The notes beneath the pieces were generated by a model, which was not told the DNA's origin, made no database searches, and saw only the letters and a program-made list of their open reading frames with translations. DNA of 64,000 bases, taken from assembly GCF_905475395.1 (NCBI RefSeq), contig NC_058338.1, forward strand, positions 5,656,935 to 5,720,934. Reading direction: 5' to 3'. Source of the stretch: Chrysoperla carnea. Lineage: Eukaryota; Arthropoda; Insecta; Neuroptera; Chrysopidae. The position numbers and the translations under genes were made by a program. This document shows positions 45,600 to 56,475 of this stretch, one piece after another (within the stretch, counting starts at the first letter, position 1; the number at the start of each line of letters is the position of its first letter).

Positions 45600-46060
45600 A
45601 TCTAGAAAAATTCAGCAGTCGAGGTCGAGTAATTTAAGAGGGGTACCGCAAGTGAGATCCTAGTACCCAGATAAAGGAGTTTTCTGTGCCCTCCTTGAGA
45701 AAACCTGTCACCCGAAGACGAGACGTGTTCGGGTAAGAGATACTATTAAAATCAGGTAAAGGTATAGTCAAAGTCAGACGCCACGCAGAAAGCCCACAGC
45801 GTTTCCAGCGGAATCCCTACCAGGGTTGATGGATCCAAAGTTTTGGACCGGATTTCTGCAGGTGCAAATAACATGTATGGAGGTTTCGCCATTCTGATGG
45901 TCTACAGTCGAATGGCTCAGCTAGGGTTATACACAGTTTGGCCTGTCGCATGCCCAGCGTAAAGTCCTAGTAATCAAGATGGGCTTGTCCTAACCATTCT
46001 TTGATTTGGTAAATAACTTGCTAAGGGAATGACATGCTCAGATGAAAGGGGGACTTGACG
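45600..46060 (-). mobile_element. Non-LTR retrotransposon 3' end, family B
   Basis: Most of this block can be aligned with 50200-50640. Shared words on the plus strand include ccagacgccacg, ttgatggatcca, atttctgcaggtgcaaataa, catgtatggaggttt and ccattctttgatttggta. On the minus strand it encodes, with damage, the same Cys/His C-terminal segment (ETSIHVICTC-like). It is 5'-truncated and non-functional. Confidence 0.75.
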
Positions 46061-49000
46061 ACTGTCTGGCAATTATGTTCCGAGGAGCTGAAACTTTGGA
46101 TCTATTGAACCTAAGAGCAATTCTGGCGGCGAAAGTTTGAAGCAAGTTTATCTTGCTTGCCTCAGATTTCAAGAGAATATTTTAGAATCATTTGCTGGTA
46201 ATAGCACCTTCTATCAAGAGACTTCTCTGCTTCCAGGCTCACTTCATCAGAAGTTTTTGAACGCATACAGTGTTGTATATTTGATAAAATTTTCTGTAAT
46301 GTGAACATGCCACTGCCAGTAAGAGTTTTTTAGGATTTAGTTATATACATATGACGTCACTGCGTCACTGAATTGTAGAATGTTGCTCGCCTATATACCA
46401 ACTACTTTTTGTCAGATCAGCTTACTTGCACGTCTCTCAACAATGCGATCACAAAATAAAATTTTGACCTCTTATTTTATCTGTTTTTAAAACCAGTTCA
46501 TCAATTTTTTATTGTAAAATTATATAAAATTTTATCAAAAATAATTTGCATGTAAATGACATAAAGGCGTTTAATTATAAGTAGTTAACGATTTTAAAAT
46601 GCAAATGTATAATGTATTGCATCAGTTTTTCAAAATATTGTCATTTTTTGATATCTTGATTGCTCTATGGTTCAAAACAATAGGATATTTAAGTGATTTA
46701 AGTCTATTTTTTTCCATAAAAGCAATATTCTATTTACAATATGTCTATGATTATTAGTACGGTATAATTAAGTGTCAAATAAGGGATCCTATATTTCTAT
46801 TAGACAATGTACGGGGTTTTACATGCGGGTCTCTTCTGGAAAGTCCCCAGATCAGATAAAGCGAAGCACATATCATTTGTTTGTATTTCGGGTCGTTCAC
46901 AATGAAGGAAAGTGTGGTCGATAGGGGATAAATTTCTGCAAATTTGAGTTAAAATTTGTAATCGGCGACCCCAAAAATCCCTACGATTAAATTTTTTAGT
47001 GAATTACTTAAATTTTCGAAAGTCTGCATTCCGAATTCACTTAAAAGTATAGACCACCGAATTATAGCCTCCACCACTCTTGCTCTCCCTTATCAGGAAC
47101 TTTTAATTTATGGTTCAAAATGGTGCTCATAGATGGTGTAGCGAAATGACATATTTTTTAATATTATAGTTCATGTGTTTATCTGATGTATAAGCTCTTA
47201 TTGTACAGTTTCATTCAAATCCATTCAGTAGTTTTTGTGTGAAAGCGTAATAAACAAACAAACAAACAACCTTACTTTCACATTTGTAATATAATTGGGA
47301 TGTTAAGCGCAATCATTATCGATCTATCTTTTATCATTGATCATTTTCGAAATAATTTTTATGGGGAAAGTATTGGAATAGATTCGATAATTAAAAATTG
47401 TGGTTCATTTAGTTCATATTCGTAGTGACCCCATCTTTTGCTACGTTTCCAATGAAAATGAAACTGTATAAACAATGGCTTAAGCAAACAAATTGCTGAG
47501 ACAATTTCTAATTGCAATTTAAAATACTTTAAGAAAAGCTTTCTGGACGTGTTCAATTAGGTAGATTAACAAACAATTTGTGATTGTGACAGATTAAAAG
47601 TATTGTTTTTTGAATGTTGATCCCAATCCCCTGATTCAACTGCACTATTCTGAATGGATCACTAATAAAAGTGTATTATAAAAATAAAAATACACGCATC
47701 TCATTCTAAAAAGTAAGAATAAAAAGAAACAGCATTATAATATTCATTACTGTTTAGTAAATAAAGAATTACCCAGAACATATCCAACAAAAAACTGAAA
47801 ACGTTTGAAAAACTCCAATGGCGTTGAATATTTTTGATCACATGACCATTAAATTTATCAAGAAGTTAGTTTGGTGTAAGTTGCGCATAGTGCCTTGTCA
47901 TCACTGTGTTTTTTGGAAATTTTTGTTTTAAAATTCCACATTTTGTGTAAGTACCCCACAAAATTACAATAATTAGAATTAAAAAAATCATATGTCGTTA
48001 GTTCTGAATTATTTTCATATAAATGTTATGTAATTTAAAGTGTGAACGTAGTGTTTTTTTAAGGTATTCATTGTGTCTAAAATATTTGTGTCTATATATA
48101 CTCAACATTTGTATTAATGTCGCCATTTTCTTGTTAAGCAATCAAACTGCATTAGAGAAATCGAAAAGTAATTTTGTTAGTGTAGTTTTTTTAATAAAAA
48201 ATTGGTATATTTCAACGTAGTTTCTTTAAAAATTTATGAAAAATTTGTGCTGAATGCTTAGTGATTTAAAATACTGACAAATTATTTCGCTTGAACATAT
48301 GGTGTGTAAATTTATTTTAATAAAATTATGCAATCTAGGATATTTTTATGTACAAATTTCGAAATTTATTCGAATTTCGAGTGTTGTTTTATTATATTTT
48401 CGTATTCTATTTTAATATAATTGTAATTGCCTGACGTCATTACTTTGTTCTTAATTTTTTATTGAAATCAATGAAAAAAAAAATCGAGTCAATACCAAAA
48501 CAGAACTCAAGTCAAGTCAATTTTTGTACCCTACTTTAAAAAGGGTATTTCCATTGAAATCTACTGGGGTTGAATTAGTATAAATTTAATATATTTAAAA
48601 ATAATTATGTAGTGTTTTTCGTGTAATTTGGAAATTTTTTTGTTATTTGTTTTACTCAGACGAAAACATGATATTTTTCTTTCACACCCCATATTGTATT
48701 AAATACGCATGCGCTTGATTAAGAAGAAATTGTTGAAATTTCTACATTCAGTGCGTAATAATAAATACTCTTGTTTTTTATTTTTTTTTTTTTACAATTA
48801 TTACGTAAAAAAAACATATTACTAATTAAGTATTTGTCAATTTGTTGTAAACAAAAGTTGTAATGGATATTATAAAATCGGTTTTGAGTCCATTTATGGT
48901 AGGTCGAGTGAAGGTGTTCTTTTATGTTTGTAGAACGTTTTTAGTTAAATTAATTACGTTTTGTTCTCGATATTTGTAAAAAATAATTTAGAGTTTAAGT

Positions 49001-49711
49001 AACAATGTTAAGTTAGAATAGTTCAATTTTAAAAATGTTTGTTTTTTAATATGTACAAAGTGTTTATGAAAAGATGATGCAATCGTTTAATGACCGTGAG
49101 CCCATAATTAATCGAAAATTCTATGATTTTTTAATTTCTTTTAGCTCCGTGAAAATAGCACCCCCAAAAGCATATTTTCCATAAATTTTGATTGCATCCT
49201 TTGACCATCATTTATTAATCCAAATTTTTGTTAACCCTACGTAGACCTACGATCCATGAGAATAGGTAATTTCGTATCACATAACATAAGGATAATTTAA
49301 AACTAGGATAATATGAACACTCTTATCGAAGTATGTAGTTCTCCCAGGAAGCTTGGCAGTGTCTCGAATCAGAGAGTGACTTAGCTGTCTCGAGTAGTTA
49401 GCTGTCCCTTACCCGTAATACCTTGCAATCATGAGATTTAAAACAAATAAGTTATCAAAATTTTTATCAAAATCCTTCATATTGATTTTAAGTAAAATCA
49501 ATTCAAAGAATGTTATTGAATGTATAGACAAAAGCTTTCAGACAACCCTACATATTTTTTGAGTTAACTTAACAATATAACAATACAATAAATTTCATAA
49601 TAAAACCAATAGGTACAGAATGAATCAGTTGGTTACTTGAATTAATTTGAATTGGAATATAATTATATATTTTTTGTTGTTATAAAATTGATTTAATTGA
49701 AATGCGTTGCG
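46061..49711. other. Long intergenic stretch, no recognised gene
   Basis: No coding exon can be named. 46750-47290 looks like a dispersed element: moderate G/C, ending in tttcattcaaatccattcag, tagtttttgtgtgaaag and a (caaa)n run at about 47248-47270, which resembles tails of RTE-type LINEs in insects. A short ATG frame at 48863-48898 (MDIIKSVLSPFM) ends at a donor-like gtaggt and could be a first coding exon, but no matching partner was found. Confidence 0.35.
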
Positions 49712-49839
49712 TATTTAGTAATGAGTTTTAAAATAACAATGATCAATTTAATACGTACAGTCAAATTCGGTTATTCCGACGAATTGATAAGACCCTTTTT
49801 GAATCGAAATAGAGATATACGTGTGAATATGTACTTCGA

Positions 49840-50190
49840 CAAACGCCTCTTTCACCTGAGCTTGTAATTTCCATAGTAAGATGTTCCGTAATTTATCAAA
49901 ACAAGAAATGGGTGGTAATGTAAACCCACCTTGATTACTGGATAAGACTAAGCTGTGCGTAACCATAACTAGACCAATGACTGTGTCCTGTGACAAATGA
50001 CAGGGCTTGTATCGAGGACGATGAAACTTCCATGCATGTTATTTGCACCTGTAGAAATCAAGTTGTCATAATATATAGAATTTTCGGTCTGAAACATTTA
50101 TCCAATCATTATTCCTGGAAGCAACACCGGCGGAGGAGAATGCACTCTGCGCCACCTCTGATCCCGATAGAATCACGTAGCTTCATCTAA
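49840..50190 (+). mobile_element. Family B LINE end, forward copy
   Basis: The block resembles the reverse complement of 50300-50640: tagtaagatgttcc and aagaaatgggtgg correspond to tagcaagatgctct and aagaatggctgc there. The segment encoding EDDETSMHVICTCRN follows near 50017-50061. It is damaged and 5'-truncated, and runs toward the neighbouring reverse copy. Confidence 0.65.
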
Positions 50191-50199
50191 TTGAAATAG

Positions 50200-50640
50200 C
50201 TTCCATTCGAAGACGCTTCGGCTCCGAGTGACGGGATTTTCTCTGTACCCAGCTTGAGAACGACCGGCCACCAGCAGACGAGATGTCTTTAGGTAGGAGG
50301 CGCTATTAAAATCGGATGAAGCTAAAGAATTTTGACGAGGCCAGACGCCACGTAGGAATCCCATTGCTTCTCCGTCGGGATTTCCCTTAGGATTGATGGA
50401 TCCAAGATTTCAGACCCGAATATAACGCCCTGCAGATTTCTGCAGGTGCAAATAACATGTATGGAGGTTTCCTCATCTTTCATACAGGCTCTACGTGCGG
50501 AAGCCTTAGAGATCCCCATGTTATGAAGGTGATAGTTCAATCGATAGACCAAGATGGACTTTTCGCAGCCATTCTTTGATTTGGTATGTTATAGAGCATC
50601 TTGCTATGGGAATGGCAGGCTCAGACAAAAGGAGTATTTG
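50200..50640 (-). mobile_element. Family B LINE end, reverse copy
   Basis: On the minus strand, 50552-50322 encodes the C-terminal Cys/His segment (CMKDEETSIHVICTCRN), then a DPSIL and QWDSY stretch. This is followed by a 3' untranslated tail down to about 50200. It faces the forward copy at 49840-50190 tail to tail. No reverse transcriptase remains. Confidence 0.75.
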
Positions 50641-50965
50641 AAACGACCCCCCTTTTACCAACGTGTCTACTGCTTCAGGCGTCTGGTGGTCGCCATATTG
50701 AATTGTCATTACTGTCAAATTGCACTCGCAAGGTTAATACTAATCGATTGACGCCAGAATCATCAAAATCGGTCCACGCGTTTGGTCTCAAGTGTGCTAC
50801 ATAGGAACAGACATAGACTGATAAACACATTACCACTCCTTTGCGTTGCTCAGTCGGGTAATAACTTTGTAATAAGGACCAGAATTGTACATGTCTACAA
50901 TGTCGTAGTCGGTGATTTTGACTATATTTAGTAATGAATTTTAAAATAACAATGTTGAATTTAAT

Positions 50966-52324
50966 GTATTATTATTATAAATTAAAGGCATTTATATTTA
51001 AAATGATTTAAAACAGATTTAATAATGGATTGTTATTTTATTTTTCATTTGAATTGAAATATTAAAACGATACAATTGTACGACTTTAATTGATGTAAAT
51101 CAATATCAATATTTATCAATTATGAAAATGAATTTTTATATCAAATTTCTTGAAAATAATTATTTAATAATTATAGTCTGCAAATACTCATACAATATTT
51201 AGGCTAAGGTCGGACAACCATTGATTGATTTTAACGCATTTTTTGTTTAAATGTAACGACGAGTAGGATTTTACTCGCCTATATTTTGATTATTTAAAAT
51301 TAATTTTATTTGTATTACTAACCTTTCCAAAACAAACAAGAATTAGTTGCATGTCAGATAAAGTTATAAGATAATATATATGATAAGATAATGTTTAAAA
51401 TTGATAAAAAACTCTTATCTAGCTTTAAAATAACCTCAAAAATAAGTTTTGATTAACGGAAATGATGAAATTGTAGCAATTATAGAATCAGATTAACAAT
51501 AAAAATATAAAAAAGGATTTTTCATTTTTAGTCTTCTGTGCCCAAGTGAAACCTATCTTTCGAGAAGGCAAGTAGAGCTTCAGAATTTTAGTGCCTGAAG
51601 TCCAAATATTTTTTGCTTATGCTTTCGTGACATATGTGTCGTAAAATTTCGGATTCAAACATATAATATCTATCCCCATCCTTACTTTGGGCGCATTTCA
51701 ACAGAACGAAGATTTCCACTTGGAAAACTTTATGCATATGACTTGGAGTTTCACAAATCCTTATTTTGTTTTTCAATAAATAGACAATAATTTTGTTTTA
51801 TTTTTGAATTACAGATTGCTATAATGAAAAATTAGATGCCATCTTTGTATCCAAAAAATATATACAATATAATCCTATCCTAAATCAAGCATTTGTTCAA
51901 AATTCCTCGATGGCATCACCAGTCAGAAAGGTAGATTTCGCAATTTATTTTTACTTAATTTTGTTGCAATATTTTCAAAGGCTTGTTTTGGCTATTTTTT
52001 ATCATGCATGTGCATTCAAAAATCAATAGCTTAAAGGCAGTTGGTAATAATCGCCTAAAATTTGACAAATTTCTTCAAAATTATATTCTGCGAAATCTAT
52101 CTAAAATTTACGAAAAATTATTTAAAATGTATTTTTGTTATAAAATGCTTTTTAATTGCTTAGGGTTAATATTTGGAAAAAATAGTCATTATATTAAGAA
52201 GCTTAATTATATTTTAATTACTTAAGTGCTTAACTATCGACGAGACTTTAAATATTTTACCTGTTAATAAAAATTAGTCTGTATTTTACATATTTAATTA
52301 CAAAGTCCAGTATATAAACAAGGG
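50966..52324. other. AT-rich stretch with one candidate exon
   Basis: It is low complexity apart from the candidate exon at 51815-51930. 50755-50880, just before this region, has tcaaaatcggtcca and gcgttgctcagtcgggtaat words like RTE-type LINE tails. No RNA gene is seen. Confidence 0.35.
51815..51930 (+). other. Candidate orphan coding exon
   Basis: A T-rich tract and attacag acceptor precede a 116 base frame open in phase 2 that reads CYNEKLDAIFVSKKYIQYNP, then ILNQAF and SSMASPVRK. It ends at a donor-like AAG|gtagat. Codon choice resembles the real genes here. No upstream or downstream exon in matching phase was found, and the peptide is not recognised. A 38-codon open frame can occur by chance. 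Confidence 0.25.
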
Positions 52325-52830
52325 AAAACAAACAATTGACTGATTTAATTGATAAAATACCATGTATAGATAGTGTTGATTACTATGTCACATTACACAT
52401 ACATATATAACTGATATTTCTATGTAATACATGCTATACAATTTGCGCTCTCGTGGGTAAACAGTGATGTTTACGAAAAAATGTTTCAAACAAAAGTTGT
52501 TTATTTTTTTATAAGGAACATTTTTTACATTTAAACTTTTGTTCTATCTCTAACGATTTACAAGATTGGTGTTAAGGACCCAAGACCCAATTGACATATG
52601 TTGCTCATTTACGAACTGGACCTCACTTTTTACGTCCTCAGCACGCTATACAAATTTCAGCTTTATATATATCTCTTTTCGTTTTTGAATAATCTTGATG
52701 ACAGACGGACAGGCAGACGACAGACAGAAATAGAACCGAAAATGGATTTATTAGGTGACTTACACCAAAATTTTGTTCACAGTATCAATATTTTTAAGCG
52801 TTACAAACTTGGCACTATACTTAGTATACT
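52325..52830 (+). mobile_element. Foldback-family element, single-orientation copy
   Basis: It starts with the terminal sequence aaaacaaacaattgactgat and ataccatgtata. It continues through gcgctctcgtgggtaaacag, tgtttcaaacaaaagttgtt, gttctatctctaacg and a (gaca)-rich run, and ends near acaaacttggcactatact. It aligns with 27436-27790 and with the left half of 55839-56475. No transposase is present. Confidence 0.75.
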
Positions 52831-53586
52831 TTTACAGTTTCAGAAATTTAACTATAGAAAGTTAATTTTTTTTCGATTTCGAAAACTATATAATCATTAT
52901 TAATTTTACACTCAAAATCGTACAATTATCGTAATTAAAGAAACAAAAAAAATTTGATAAAAAGGTTTTACACCCCTTAGTAACCTCCTTAAGGACCGTT
53001 CCCAAGAAAGGTAAAAAAAAACCACGTTTTTTGGGATTATTTTTAAATAATGTATATACATTCACATTTAATACCCTTTATAAGCAGATAAAAAATTTTA
53101 ATATCTCTTACGGTGCTTAGTTTATAGCTTTAAGCTGTTTAAGTTTACATTTAACATAAAAACCTTATATTGGAGTTTTTCTAAAAGGACGTTTTCTGTA
53201 ACAAGAATAACTTCCATAGGATTAATTTGAAAACTAATTTTAATTAGTTATTTTAGGACAAGGGCCAGTTCTACCTTAATTGTGGTGTTAAGAAACTTTT
53301 TCTCACACTGATTTATCTATTCTATAAATAATTTTCTTAGTTCTATGAATGAAATTTCTAATAAAAAATTTTTGCTTGCAGTTCACATCAATGTGGATTT
53401 TCAATCGATTGAATGGTTTCCATTAATGACATCCCAGTAAAATTTAAAACATATTGAATTTTAGTCAATTATATCAACAATTAACAACTGTCTTAAAATT
53501 TGAAAAAAGCAGGCATGGTAAGTTTCAAATTTTTTTTATTATCTCGTTAAATTTATAGTGAGGAATGAATGACATTCCTCATTGCG
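52831..53586. other. AT-rich stretch, no gene
   Basis: An acceptor-like tttttgcttgcag at about 53390 is followed by short frames only. The longest, in phase 2, stops after about 18 codons. No recognisable protein was found. A donor-like atggtaagttt at 53518 is unmatched. Confidence 0.35.
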
Positions 53587-53880
53587 CATGATATAATAAC
53601 AAAATTTTAATTTAATTATGTGTTCATCGAAGATCCATCATTTGATGAACAGAGACGACTATAGTTAGAGTATTAATGATTGAAAAGAGATATCTATATT
53701 ATCAAACTCATAAGCATCACTTGCACACAATACATTATATATTTTTGTAGTTGCGTGATATTGTACAGCTAAAAATAACACATTATTTGGCTACAAAGTA
53801 TGTACATATTTGGTTTATATGTATGTACCGTGAAGTAAACCAAAACTTTTTTACAATACTGTAGGAAAACAATCACCTTA
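53587..53880 (+). repeat. Dispersed repeat, inverse partner of 28375-28662
   Basis: Same words as the kinase-intron copy, in the opposite orientation: gatccatcatttgatgaaca, gatatctatattatcaaa, cttgcacacaata, caaaacttttttacaatact. Differences are scattered. The family is unknown. Confidence 0.8.
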
Positions 53881-54486
53881 AACAGGTTTGACTGTATTTA
53901 AAAAATTATTTTTGAAGAATTATTTCACAATTTTGTAATAATTTAAGTTTTGTATTAATACGTTTAGTTGAATAAACTTTTAATGCATTTATTTTTATAA
54001 TGAACCCGCGTCTAAAGTCGATTATTGAGGTGTAATTTAACTTAAAACACAGCTGTAACCACGAATTAATGTTTTTTTTTTGTATATCGAATATAATTAA
54101 CGCATTTTTTCTTTTTCCTTATTGTGTTTACTGAAGCATGAATCATTCATGACACATTCAAATCATTTAGAGATTTAAAGCTATTCCGTTAACGATAAAT
54201 GACGTCACAACTCAATATGGTGGATAATACGTCATGTGTTTTTTTAAATCTCAAATAAGACATTACTTATTAAAATTATTATTATTTTTTTTAAATTTCT
54301 TGTTAGATCTACATTTTTTCACGATTGTAAATCAGTGGCGTAGTAATTATTTAAAGACACGCAATTTCTTTCACTATTTACGCATCGTCGCTGAATGGTA
54401 TGATTATAGAAAAAGATATGCGTGAAAGAAAATTTAAATAAAACATACTTTTTAAAGAAAAAGCTTTTATTATACTAAAAAGTAAA

Positions 54487-54646
54487 ATATAATCTACATA
54501 TATAATATATAAGCGAAGTACCGCTGACTCACTGATTCATCACGAGGTGTCTAAAACTATGCATTCAATTGACTTGAACTTAAGCAGAGTTACTTCTTTT
54601 TGCGATGTAGATGCTAATTAAGAACAGATTTTTGGAAATTTAACTC
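54487..54646 (+). mobile_element. Helentron-like 5' end fragment
   Basis: tatataatatataagcgaag followed by taccgctgactcactgattc, atcacgagg and ctaaaac resembles the 5' ends of insect Helentron/HINE elements. These start with a tata..aag word and a (ctgactcact)-like stretch. A related start lies at 59313. The fragment is cut by the TTAA-flanked element that begins at 54647. Confidence 0.4.
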
Positions 54647-55293
54647 TTAAGGATGTATGAGCATGGTAGTGGGGGCACAAATTTAAAAATAGATATTTTC
54701 AATTTAGATGATAAATTTATATTATTACTTGACGATATAAGACGAAAAGTAAGAATAAAATTTTACGATATCTGGCTTAATTTTCAAAATATCGAAAATT
54801 GAAAATTTTGTTTAATTATTAAGCTTTCGATATTTCAAAAACCAAGACACATATCGAAAAATTTTATTCTCATTTTTCGTCTACATTCATGAAGTTATAA
54901 CAAAATTCATCATCAAAGTTGAAAATAAAATTAAAATAATTTCAACCCTTAATCTACCCTGCTCTTACATCCCTTATATGGACGGTGACACTTAGTTTTT
55001 TTCTTTTCTAATTCATTGCTAATATGTTTACTTACTATTAAAAAGTTTTTTTTGAATTTGTTTTCATTCATTCCAAATGAAAATTATCAAAAACTTCCAA
55101 AATATGTCGTTTTTTGAGATTCCTCCATAAGAGCCAATATATTTTTTATCGATTTTTAATGACTTTTTTCTTAAAAATTTGCACGGATACCTAAGCTGAA
55201 ATTTTAACCACATATTCTTTGAGTAAAAGACTACCTACAAACAAATTTTGAGCTTTTAAATCAAATATTGTTGTCATGCTCATACATCCTTAA
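54647..55293. mobile_element. TTAA-flanked MITE (piggyBac-type target)
   Basis: The left end TTAAGGATGTATGAGCATG (54647) is mirrored by CATGCTCATACATCCTTAA ending at 55293. This gives perfect 15 bp inverted ends inside a TTAA duplication. The interior is AT-rich with internal symmetry (ataaaattttacgatat near 54750 against atatcgaaaaattttat near 54852) and no transposase. TTAA targets are characteristic of piggyBac-like elements, though the termini do not start with CCC. Confidence 0.8.
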
Positions 55294-55557
55294 AAACTAG
55301 TTTTTGATATCTGATCATTTCATTCAACAAATTAACTTTAGAAATAGCTAGTCTTTTTTCGATGGTTTGAGGTGTGGGTTTTACGCATTGTACGAATTAT
55401 GTTTTACAATATAAATGCAATCGCCCGCATTTAGTTCCAATAGATACCCACATAGGTACATACAAAAAGTCACACTGGACAACATTCGAACACGTCCAGT
55501 AAATGTTTTAACCGTTACCGTTATAAACAACAGAACTAACGAACACTAAGCAGTGAA

Positions 55558-55573
55558 CACACACACACACTCA
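55558..55573. repeat. (CA)n microsatellite
   Basis: A short pure run of eight CA/AC units in cacacacacacacactcac context. It is flanked upstream by a caacagaactaacgaacac-type stretch of the kind seen in 5' untranslated regions. Confidence 0.7.
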
Positions 55574-55838
55574 CGTATGACTTGTGTATAATGCATAGCG
55601 TATAACGTTGGAGATATTCCAAAGCAGACAAAATATAAACAAAAACATAAAATAAATTTCTACTTTATAATTTGTATATTGCACAGAATAAAATAAAAAA
55701 TATTTACGCTGTTCTGTTGTGTTGTATATGCTGGACTGCGTTGCGTTGCGCTCCTTCACAAATAACAACAAAACATGCCAAATAATTAGTCCAGCACGTA
55801 TCGACCGAAAAAAATAAAAATAAATAAATAAAACATGT

Positions 55839-56475
55839 GAAAACAAACAATTGACTGAGTTAATTGCTGAAATACCATGTATAAACAATGTTGATTACTC
55901 TATCACATTACGCATACGTACACGTCACAGATACATAACTGATATTCCCATATAATACATATTATATAATTTGCGCTCTCACAGGTAAACACTGATGTTT
56001 CGAAAAAATGTTTCAAACAAAAGTTGTTTATTTTTTTATAAGGAACATTTTTTACATCATTTAAACTTTTGTTCTATCTCTAACGGTTTACAAAATGGGT
56101 CCGTAGGTTGTAAAAATTGAGTTCGAGCAACATAGGTCAATTTTTTCTGAGTCTGTAGGATCTATCTTGTAAACCGTTAGAGATAGAACAAAAATTTAAA
56201 TGTAAAAAATGTTCCATATAAAGTAATAAACAACTTTTGTTTGAAACATTTTTTCAGTGCAAATTAGGTTAGAAATTAGGATATTATTTATGTATTTGTT
56301 TGTTTATAGTATATACAATATGTACTGAGGAAGTGAGAAGAAAAATACTCTTCTTACTTTGTGTGTAAGAGTGAATATCATTCTTTATTTACATGACGTA
56401 TAAAAACAAACAATTGCGTAATTAACATTCTCTATACATATTGTATTTCAACAATTAACTCAGTCAATTTTGTTT
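55839..56475. mobile_element. Inverted dimer of the foldback family
   Basis: The outer ends are inverted: aaaacaaacaattgactgag at 55840 and its near reverse complement (aactcagtcaattttgttta) ending at about 56477. The inner arms 56002-56104 and 56158-56255 are reverse complements over about 98 bases with few mismatches (tttcaaacaaaagttgttta, aggaacattttttacat, gttctatctctaacggttta). The spacer is about 53 bases. Compared with 52325-52830, this is two partial copies joined tail to tail. No coding frame is present. Confidence 0.85.

Larger units (their letters stand above)
49712..50965. repeat. 41 bp direct repeats flanking a LINE-end insertion
   Basis: 49712-49752 and 50925-50965 both read tatttagtaatga.tttta then aaataacaatg.t.aattta, with about three differences in 41 bases. 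Outside them the flanks differ. They bracket 1.17 kb that includes two family B LINE ends, so they look like a target-site duplication, unusually long for a LINE. Confidence 0.65.

Noticed and set aside
48863-48898. First coding exon candidate (MDIIKSVLSPFM then gtaggt)
   Set aside because: Only 12 codons. Its phase does not fit the next exon-like frame at 51815, so it is mentioned only as a hint.
53391-53450. Possible terminal exon after a gcttgcag acceptor
   Set aside because: The three phases give at most about 18 codons, none joins the candidate exon at 51815-51930 convincingly, and no family was recognised.
55571-55888. 105-codon reverse frame rich in Phe, Leu and Ile
   Set aside because: It overlaps the end of the foldback element and an AT-rich tract. 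Hydrophobic read-outs are expected from T-rich DNA.
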